A stretch of 19,665 nucleotides of DNA from Granulicella sp. (GTDB taxonomy: Bacteria > Acidobacteriota > Terriglobia > Terriglobales > Acidobacteriaceae): NCBI GenBank assembly GCA_003133205.1, contig PKWK01000214.1, positions 1 through 19,665 of the forward strand, in the 5' to 3' direction. The translations under genes were made by a program, and so were the position numbers. Positions 7,717 to 12,817 of this stretch are shown here, piece by piece (positions within the stretch are counted from its first letter, which is position 1; the number at the start of each line of letters is the position of its first letter). Under the pieces are notes generated by a model. The model searched no databases. It was not told the origin of the DNA and was given only the letters and a program-made list of their open reading frames with translations.

Positions 7717-8925
7717 CTAAAGCGTGACGGCGTGGGCGCCGGCGGATGCGCGCGAGGTGTAAATATCGGCCGTGATTCCGGTGGCGGCGAGGTAGCCGGC
7801 GCGCATGGCCTGGGTGAAGGCTGCGGCGTGGGTGGCGGCGACGAGGTTGACGGTGCAGCCTCCGAAGCCTCCTCCGGTGAGGCGCGCGCCGAAGCAGCCG
7901 GGCTGTTTGTTGGCGAGGTCGATGAGGATGTCGATCTCGGGGCATGAGGCTTCGAAGTCGTCGCGGAAGCTGGCTTGGGCTTGGTGCATGAGCTCGCCGA
8001 AGCGGGTGAGGTCGGAGGCGCGGAAGGCTTCGACGGCGGCGAGGACACGGTCGTCTTCGGTGATGACGTGGCGGCAGCGGCGGAGGACGTTGGGCTTCAT
8101 CTCGTGGCCCCAGAGGGCGAGGTCCTGCACGGTGGCGTCGCGGAGAGCTTTGATCTCGGGGCGGTGGGCGCGGAGGATGGCGGTGCCTTCTTCGATCTCG
8201 GCGCGGCGGGTGTTGTACTCGCCGCCGGCGACGGAGTGCTTGACCATGGAGTTGCAGATGACGATGCGGACGTCGGGTGGGATGGGCGCGAGGGTGTATT
8301 CGAGGGAGCGGCAGTCGATCATGACGGCGTGGTCCTGTGCTCCGCAGCAGGAGACGAACTGGTCCATGATGCCAACGTTGGCTCCGACGAAGGCGTTCTC
8401 GGCGCGGCGGCAGAGGATAGCGATTTTGTTGAGGGGCATGTCGTAGCTGGTGGCGCCGAGGACGGCGAAGGCAGTGGCGACTTCGACGGATGCGGAGGAA
8501 CTGAGGCCGGCGCCGAGCGGGACATCGCCGACGATGGTGAGGGAGAATCCGTTTTCGATGGGGACGCCTGCTTCGCGGAGAGCCCAGAGAACTCCGGCGG
8601 GATAGTCGGACCAATGCGTGGTGAGGGTGCCATCGCGGCGCGCAGGTGAGTTGGGCTGGCGCTCGGCGAATCGGTGCTCGAGGTAGGGGTCGAGGGGATA
8701 GTCGACGCGCTGGTTGAAGTTGACGGAGTTGGCGACGAGATGGCCGTCGGTGCGCGGGGAGATCGCGATGAGGGTGGAGAAGTCGATGGCTGCGGGCATG
8801 ACGAAGCCGTCGCAGTAGTCGGTGTGCTCCCCGATGAGGTTGACGCGGCCGGGAGCGGAGTAGAGCTGGCCGGGGACGTTGTAGGAGGCGAAGTGGAGGG
8901 CGGCGAGTTCGGCGGGCGTTTGCAT
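7717..8925 (-). CDS. galK: Galactokinase
   Basis: GalK phosphorylates alpha-D-galactose at C1 with ATP, the entry step of the Leloir pathway in the cytoplasm. The 402-residue protein has the three GHMP-kinase motifs in order. PGRVNLIGEHTDY at residues 25-37 is the galactokinase signature. LGAGLSSSASVEVA near residue 137 is the ATP phosphate-binding loop. GARLTGGGFGGCTVNL near residue 350 is motif 3. The catalytic-base region NVGIMDQFVSCCG is present. The ATG at 8925 is right for the family, but its ribosome site is weak (AGAAAG). It lies on the same strand as galT yet 614 bases downstream of it, and the spacer holds operator-like palindromes, so galK probably has its own regulated promoter. 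No galactose epimerase or mutarotase gene is seen nearby. Confidence 0.97.
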   Translation of the reverse strand: MQTPAELAALHFASYNVPGQLYSAPGRVNLIGEHTDYCDGFVMPAAIDFSTLIAISPRTDGHLVANSVNFNQRVDYPLDPYLEHRFAERQPNSPARRDGTLTTHWSDYPAGVLWALREAGVPIENGFSLTIVGDVPLGAGLSSSASVEVATAFAVLGATSYDMPLNKIAILCRRAENAFVGANVGIMDQFVSCCGAQDHAVMIDCRSLEYTLAPIPPDVRIVICNSMVKHSVAGGEYNTRRAEIEEGTAILRAHRPEIKALRDATVQDLALWGHEMKPNVLRRCRHVITEDDRVLAAVEAFRASDLTRFGELMHQAQASFRDDFEASCPEIDILIDLANKQPGCFGARLTGGGFGGCTVNLVAATHAAAFTQAMRAGYLAATGITADIYTSRASAGAHAVTL

Positions 8926-8941
8926 AGTAGGCTTTCTGGGT

Positions 8942-8957
8942 ACCCCCCCGGGGGGGT
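8942..8957. promoter_or_regulatory. 16-bp perfect C/G palindrome in the galK leader
   Basis: ACCCCCCCGGGGGGGT is fully self-complementary and lies 17 bases upstream of the galK start codon, between the promoter region and the gene. Homopolymeric C7G7 tracts are rare and prone to length change. In RNA the perfect palindrome has no loop and could fold only by opening its centre. Whether it acts as an attenuator, a binding site or only a mutational hotspot is unknown. Confidence 0.5.
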
Positions 8958-9002
8958 GGTCTTAAGTTATTATTTTTCAGTGATATGCCAAAAACGATGT
9001 CT

Positions 9003-9045
9003 GTAAATATTTGATTCCATGCTTGTTATAGTCAAATATTTGATT
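9003..9045 (-). promoter_or_regulatory. Probable galK promoter with two operator-like AAATATTTGA palindromes
   Basis: The 12-mer AAATATTTGATT occurs at 9005-9016 and 9034-9045. Around the second copy, TCAAATATTTGA (9032-9043) is a perfect palindrome; the first is an imperfect version (GTAAATATTTGA, 9003-9014). On the minus strand, TTGACT overlaps the end of the upstream copy, and an AAATAT box follows 17 bases later inside the downstream copy. A repressor bound to both would cover the promoter. The local region is strongly AT-rich compared with its surroundings. The regulator is not identified. Confidence 0.5.
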
Positions 9046-9090
9046 ATAAATGAGTTAGTTGACAGTTATTGGAAAAGCCGATCGACCGGC

Positions 9091-9176
9091 GGTCCAAGGG
9101 GCGGACCTCAGCGGCTAAAGCCGTTTTGCAAGCGCGGCGTTTACGGCACGGGTGAACCCGTGCCCTTAAGCAAAAC
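9091..9176. repeat. Cluster of hairpins, probable dispersed intergenic repeat
   Basis: Three inverted repeats follow each other: GGTCC/GGACC (9091-9107), CGGCT/AGCCG (9112-9123) and a strong GGCACGGGT/ACCCGTGCC (9145-9164). An outer pair GTTTTGC (9123-9129) and GCAAAAC (9170-9176) flanks the last hairpin. I recall elements of the form 'GGCACGG...CCGTGCCCTTA' between genes in Acidobacteriota genomes, so this is likely a repeat family rather than a gene-specific signal. No T-run follows, so it is not a typical terminator. Confidence 0.6.
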
Positions 9177-9423
9177 CGACTGATCTTGATGGCGCGGTTG
9201 AAGCTGCGTCCCTCCGATTCCTTCACGTTGTAAATTTTCCTCTACATTAATGATACGCGTTTGCTTAGGGTATTTTGCCAACTCTATATCGTTTGCAATG
9301 AGGGAGATGAGCGGTTTTCGGGCTTGACATGGCGATTTGCTGAGTGTTTTCGGGAAAAACAAATTGACGTTGGCGTTGGTGAAACAAACAAAATGGTTTA
9401 GTGGACAAATTGAATCGAAAGAC
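9177..9423. other. AT-rich non-coding spacer between galT and galK
   Basis: No gene is credible here. Open frames on the minus strand through this stretch have no ribosome site and read into the SERSEES-type repeats. One 11-mer, CAAATTGACGT, near 9360 also occurs after the tandem array near 3956, which hints that parts of this spacer are repeat-derived. Confidence 0.4.
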
Positions 9424-9461
9424 GAAATGCGGGGATTCTTCACTACGTTCAGAATGACAAC
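9424..9461. repeat. Dispersed 38-bp intergenic repeat, copy 2 (SERSEES type)
   Basis: This copy aligns without gaps to 3862-3899 and shares TTCAGAATGACAAC-like sequence at its end. The following bases (CATAAAACAAGCAAC) resemble the 23-bp unit that is tandemly repeated after copy 1, here as a single copy. It lies downstream of galT. Confidence 0.8.
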
Positions 9462-9478
9462 ATAAAACAAGCAACGGC

Positions 9479-9516
9479 GAAATACAGGGGCCCTTCACTG
9501 CGTTCAGGATGACGGC
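9479..9516. repeat. Dispersed 38-bp intergenic repeat, copy 3 (SERSEES type)
   Basis: This copy is in the same orientation as copy 2, 55 bases after it start to start. It is the most diverged of the three and includes CTTCACTGCGTTCAGGATGA. Its minus-strand reading gives the VILNAVKG peptide typical of these elements. It ends 24 bases from the galT stop codon. Confidence 0.78.
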
Positions 9517-9539
9517 GGTTTTGGGGAGGTGGCTCATTG

Positions 9540-10631
9540 CTACTCGGCGTAGTGCTTTTCGGGGAGGGCGCGGAGGCGGGCGGCGGCGGTTTCGGGGGTT
9601 AGGTCGCGCTGAGGCGAGCCGAACATCTCGAAGCCGACCATGAATTTCCGGATCTCGGCGGAACGGAGGAGCGGCGGGTAGAAGTGGGCGTGGAAGTGCA
9701 TGGAGTCGTGGGACTGGCCGTGGGTGGGGCGCTGGTGGAAGCCCATGGTGTAAGGGAAGCTGACTTCGAATAGATTGTCGTAGCGGGTGGTGACGGCTTT
9801 GAGGATGGCCGCTAGAGCGGTGCGCTCGGCGGGGGTGAGGTCAGTGAAGCTGCCGAGGTGGCGGCGAGGGAGGACGAGGGTTTCGAAGGGCCAGGTGGCC
9901 CAGTAGGGGACGATGGCGACGAAGAGGTCGTTCTCCACGACGATGCGGGCTGGACCGGCGTTACCGGTCTCGGGGTGGGCGAGGGCTGTTTGCGAAAGTT
10001 CGGTGGCGAGGTAGTCGCAGAGGAGGCAGGTGTGGTGTTCGTCGTGGTAGGCCTGCTGGGCGGCTAGTTCGCGGAGAGGCTCGTCGGGGATGTGTTCGGT
10101 GGCCCAGATCTGGCAGTGGGGGTGCGGGTTGGACGCGCCCATCATGGCGCCGCGGTTCTCGAAGATCTGGACGTGGTTGATCCAGGGCAGATCGCCGAGG
10201 GATGAGGTTTCGTCGGCCCAGGCGTCGACGACGCGGGCGATGTCGCGGACGGCCATGCGGGCGAGGGTGAGGGAGTGGTTGGGGTGGAAGCAGAGGACGC
10301 GGCAGAGACCGCGCTCGGGTTCGGCAATCAACAGTGGAGATGGATTCGGAGACTCGTCAGGGGCCTGAACGTCGGGGAGGAGGGCGGGGAAGTCGTTGTT
10401 GAAGGCGAAGACGCGGGTGTAAGCCGGATTGTGAGCGCCGTTGGAGCGGACGTTGGTGGGACAGAGATAACAGTCGGGATCGTAGGCGAGGCCGGGGCTG
10501 ACGGCCTGCTTTGTGGTCTCGCCCTGCCAGGGGCGCTGGGTGCGCTGGGGGGAGACGAGAATCCACTGGCGGAGAAGAGGATTGTAGCGGCGGTGGGGGA
10601 CGAGATCGAGGGGGCGGGGCGAGGCGGGCAC
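9540..10631 (-). CDS. galT: Galactose-1-phosphate uridylyltransferase
   Basis: GalT exchanges UMP between UDP-glucose and galactose 1-phosphate, the second Leloir step, through a uridylyl-histidine. From the chosen start the protein has 363 residues. Zinc ligands are Cys54 and Cys57 (DCYLCP), and the active-site triplet NPHPHCQIW places His170 and the nucleophile His172. RRYNPLLRQWILVSPQRTQRPWQG is the family's N-terminal block (positions 14-37), and FHQRPTHG and HFHAHFYPPLLRS lie in the C-terminal half. The frame is open up to 10718, but GTG at 10631 is preferred because AAGGA sits five bases before it and the extra residues do not fit the family. It is on the same strand as galK and, 162 bases upstream, a UPF0104 membrane protein gene. 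A structured repeat sits in that 162-base gap. Confidence 0.96.
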   Translation of the reverse strand: MPASPRPLDLVPHRRYNPLLRQWILVSPQRTQRPWQGETTKQAVSPGLAYDPDCYLCPTNVRSNGAHNPAYTRVFAFNNDFPALLPDVQAPDESPNPSPLLIAEPERGLCRVLCFHPNHSLTLARMAVRDIARVVDAWADETSSLGDLPWINHVQIFENRGAMMGASNPHPHCQIWATEHIPDEPLRELAAQQAYHDEHHTCLLCDYLATELSQTALAHPETGNAGPARIVVENDLFVAIVPYWATWPFETLVLPRRHLGSFTDLTPAERTALAAILKAVTTRYDNLFEVSFPYTMGFHQRPTHGQSHDSMHFHAHFYPPLLRSAEIRKFMVGFEMFGSPQRDLTPETAAARLRALPEKHYAE

Positions 10632-10707
10632 GGTAGTCCTTTGCGATGGAGAAGCGACGGCTATAAGTGTAAGCGAGAACGAGAGACTGGCGCATCGAGC
10701 GGTGTAC

Positions 10708-10788
10708 ATCCCACCCATCGCTAGCCACCCCTGCGAGCAAAGACCGCTCGCCGGGGACCCCGGTCGACTTGCGATGGATGGGGCACCC
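10708..10788. repeat. Structured intergenic repeat with nested hairpins
   Basis: Outer arms CCCACCCATCGC (10711-10722) and GCGATGGATGGG (10771-10782) pair with one mismatch. Inside are GCGAGC/GCTCGC (10733-10738 with 10746-10751) and the palindrome CCGGGGACCCCGG (10751-10763). The right arm continues GGGGCACCC, a hallmark shared with the element inside the transglycosylase gene at 12351-12383. I recall 'CATCCCACCC ... GGATGGGGCACCC' elements from Acidobacteriota genomes. It starts 5 bases past the end of the UPF0104 gene, where it could also act as a transcript-end structure. Confidence 0.7.
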
Positions 10789-10793
10789 GAGCT

Positions 10794-11843
10794 TCAGATG
10801 GCTGGTTCGGCAGGGACTTCGTCTGCTGTAGCGGCTTCGGCGGCTATTTTTTTGAGGCTGACGTGATTGATGCGGGCGGAGATGAGGCCGGCGGGGATGA
10901 TGGAGAGGAAGGTGACGATGAGGAGGAGCGCACCACAGGCAGTTGCGGCCTCGACGGGTGCACCGTAGAACTCGTGCATGGCGGCGGCGGTGACGGCGAT
11001 CTGGGTGAACCAGCCGATGATGGGGAGTTGGAGGAGCGAGCCGCCGATGCTGGCTCCCATGAGGAGCATGGCGCTGGAGAAGGAGATGGTTGCGAGTTCG
11101 GGCGTGTCGGTGAAGGCGTGCAGGGTTTGGACGTAGGCGAAGCCGATGAGGCCCCACATGGCGAGCGAGATGAGCGCGGTGATGAGGAAGTCCTGCGCGG
11201 AGGAGATGGCGTTGAGGCCGTCGCGGAAGCCGCGAATCTTGCCGGCGACGCTGTCGGCGATGGGATGGGAGAGTGGGTGGAGTATGGCGTGGGCGGCGGT
11301 TGCGACTGCGCCTCCGGCTACGCGGATGGTGACGGCGAAGATCGCGATGAAGGCGGTGAGGCCGAGTGAGACGACGCCGGTGTGGATGAAGATTTCGTGG
11401 TGGGGCAGGTCGCGCGGGGCGAAGAGGAGAGCGCCGGAGAAGATGATGGCTGCGGCTCCGAGGTCGAACATGCGCTCGATGGTGTAGACGGCGATCTGCG
11501 AACTGATGGGGAGTTGGACGCGTTTGGCGACGAGCGCGGGACGGATGACGTCGGCGAGCCGGCCGAAGAGGGCGACGGCGGTGAAGCCGATGAATTGCGG
11601 GCCGACGAGGGTGAAGGGCGAGACTTTTTTGGTTGCGGAGAGGAATACAGACCAGCGCGCGGCGCGCAGCCAGTAGGTGGAATAGATGAGGGCGATGCCG
11701 GCGGCGATGTGGATCCAACTGATGTGGCGCAACTGCTGCCAGAACATTGCCCAGTCGAAGTGGATGCGGCCGCGGTTGGCGAAGACGACGAGCGCCAGCA
11801 CTATTAGGATTGCGAGCCAGACGATGCCCTTGCGGCTTTTCAT
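10794..11843 (-). CDS. UPF0104 / lysylphosphatidylglycerol-synthase-type integral membrane protein
   Basis: The 349-residue protein is a polytopic inner-membrane protein of the LPG_synthase_TM (UPF0104, YbhN/AglD-like) family. Hydrophobic segments begin at residues 7-22 and 43-57 and recur to about 320. The diagnostic stretch FGRLADVIRPALVAKR (93-108) followed by TIERMFDLGAA (121-131) matches the conserved core of these proteins. There is no C-terminal aminoacyl-transferase domain, so it cannot itself make lysyl-PG. Members without that domain are proposed to move or flip lipids or lipid-linked sugars, but the substrate is unknown here. The ATG at 11843 has AGGAGA eight bases before it. It follows the lytic transglycosylase gene by 34 bases, so these two are probably one transcript and may both act on the cell envelope. 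Confidence 0.88.
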   Translation of the reverse strand: MKSRKGIVWLAILIVLALVVFANRGRIHFDWAMFWQQLRHISWIHIAAGIALIYSTYWLRAARWSVFLSATKKVSPFTLVGPQFIGFTAVALFGRLADVIRPALVAKRVQLPISSQIAVYTIERMFDLGAAAIIFSGALLFAPRDLPHHEIFIHTGVVSLGLTAFIAIFAVTIRVAGGAVATAAHAILHPLSHPIADSVAGKIRGFRDGLNAISSAQDFLITALISLAMWGLIGFAYVQTLHAFTDTPELATISFSSAMLLMGASIGGSLLQLPIIGWFTQIAVTAAAMHEFYGAPVEAATACGALLLIVTFLSIIPAGLISARINHVSLKKIAAEAATADEVPAEPAI

Positions 11844-11877
11844 TGGGCTGGTCTCCTGTGCGGCGTTGTTGCGGCGG

Positions 11878-12690
11878 CTAGTTTGCGGCCATCAGGCTTG
11901 CGTGAGCGGTGGGTTGGGTTGCGGCTGCTGCTAGTTTGCGACGATTGAATTCGCGGACTACGCGGGCGACGTAGGCGCGGGTTTCGGCGTAGGGCGGGAT
12001 GCCGTGGTAGCGATCGACCGCGGCGGGGCCGGCGTTATATGCGGCGACGGCGAGGCGGATGTCGTCGTGGTAGCGGGTGAGAAGCTGGTCGAGATAGGCG
12101 GTGCCTCCGCCGATGTTTTCTTCCGGCGCAAAGCTGTCGTGTACGTTCAGCTCGGAGGCGGTGGATGGCATGAGCTGCATGAGGCCCCTGGCTCCGGCGC
12201 GAGAGACGGCGCGGGCGTTGCCGTTGCTCTCGGCGTGAACGATGGAGGCGAGCAGGTCGGTGTCGATGTTGTGGAGGGTGCCGGCGTGGGCGAGCATCTG
12301 GTGCATCTCGGCGGGGGTGAGTGGGGTGGCGGCTGGTCCGGGCTTCTGAACCCACATCTCAGAAGCGGAATGTGGGGCACCCGCTTTGGCAGCGGGGACG
12401 GGCGGCGGCGGGGGAGGATCGGGGACGATGTCTACGCGGAGGACGGAGGCGGCGGAGACTTCGATGTAGTTGGAGTCCTCGGGCGCGGCCTGGGTAGAGG
12501 CGTTGGCGCGTGCGGTCGGGATGAGGTACAGGCGGATCCGGTCGCCGGCCGGTTCCTGGCGGAGGCAGTCGAATTCGAAGCCATTGCGGAGGGTGATGTG
12601 CTCGGCGGCGCGGGCTTGCGGGCACAGGGCGGCCATGACTGCCAGTGCCGACAAGGTGAGAGCGGGTCTGAGTATAGAGCGCGGTTTCAT
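11878..12690 (-). CDS. Exported lytic transglycosylase (SLT domain)
   Basis: This enzyme should cleave the MurNAc-GlcNAc bond of peptidoglycan in the periplasm. From ATG 12690 the protein has 270 residues: signal peptide (MKPRSILRPALTLSALAVMA), a short domain starting AEHITLRNGFEFDCL, a proline-rich linker (PDPPPPPPVP), then an SLT domain from about residue 130. The catalytic Glu is about residue 154 in IVHAESNGNARA. GARGLMQLMPSTASEL, then ENIGGGTAYLDQLL, and VAAYNAGPAAVDRY are the other family motifs. The frame extends to 12903, but those residues lack any signal and overlap the divergent gene's promoter region, so 12690 is preferred although its ribosome site is weak. The linker segment APHSASEMWVQKP is encoded by a hairpin-forming repeat resembling intergenic elements, an unusual insertion. 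It is probably co-transcribed with the UPF0104 gene. Confidence 0.93.
   Translation of the reverse strand: MKPRSILRPALTLSALAVMAALCPQARAAEHITLRNGFEFDCLRQEPAGDRIRLYLIPTARANASTQAAPEDSNYIEVSAASVLRVDIVPDPPPPPPVPAAKAGAPHSASEMWVQKPGPAATPLTPAEMHQMLAHAGTLHNIDTDLLASIVHAESNGNARAVSRAGARGLMQLMPSTASELNVHDSFAPEENIGGGTAYLDQLLTRYHDDIRLAVAAYNAGPAAVDRYHGIPPYAETRAYVARVVREFNRRKLAAAATQPTAHASLMAAN
12351..12383. repeat. Hairpin repeat inside the lytic transglycosylase gene
   Basis: CCCACAT (12351-12357) pairs with ATGTGGG (12370-12376) around a 12-base loop, and the right arm continues into GGCACCC. The same right-arm form (ATGGGGCACCC) ends the intergenic element at 10708-10788. The element is read in frame as GAPHSASEMWVQ in the linker between the N-terminal and SLT domains. 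Confidence 0.6.
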
Positions 12691-12817
12691 CACAAGGTAC
12701 AGCAACCATCCTACGACGATGAGGTGCCGCTGGATAGGGCAATCAGATGGGCCGTTTTGGTGATTGTGGAACGGGGAAGTCAGTGTAAGGTGGGATTTGA
12801 GGAAGGCAGGACCTGCG

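Noticed and set aside
6192..8048. A 618-codon open frame on the minus strand
   Set aside because: It lies antisense to the exported TPR-like gene, runs through that gene's terminator and into galK, has no ribosome site and has a low-complexity Arg/Ser-rich product. It results from the high GC content.
8942..8957. Terminator at the C7G7 palindrome
   Set aside because: It has no loop, is not placed at the end of any gene, and is upstream of galK in its transcript direction.
9141..9537. Overlapping minus-strand open frames downstream of galT
   Set aside because: They lack ribosome sites and translate dispersed repeats (the CHSERSEES-type peptide). They are a known source of spurious gene calls.
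10632..10718. N-terminal extension of galT as a signal peptide
   Set aside because: The first residues look hydrophobic, but GalT is cytoplasmic, the segment overlaps the structured repeat, and GTG 10631 has a well-placed AAGGA.
10357..11718. A 453-codon open frame on the minus strand overlapping galT and the UPF0104 gene
   Set aside because: It is an out-of-frame shadow with an Arg/His/Pro-rich composition, and it spans the intergenic hairpin repeat. The genes in the other frames have clear family motifs.
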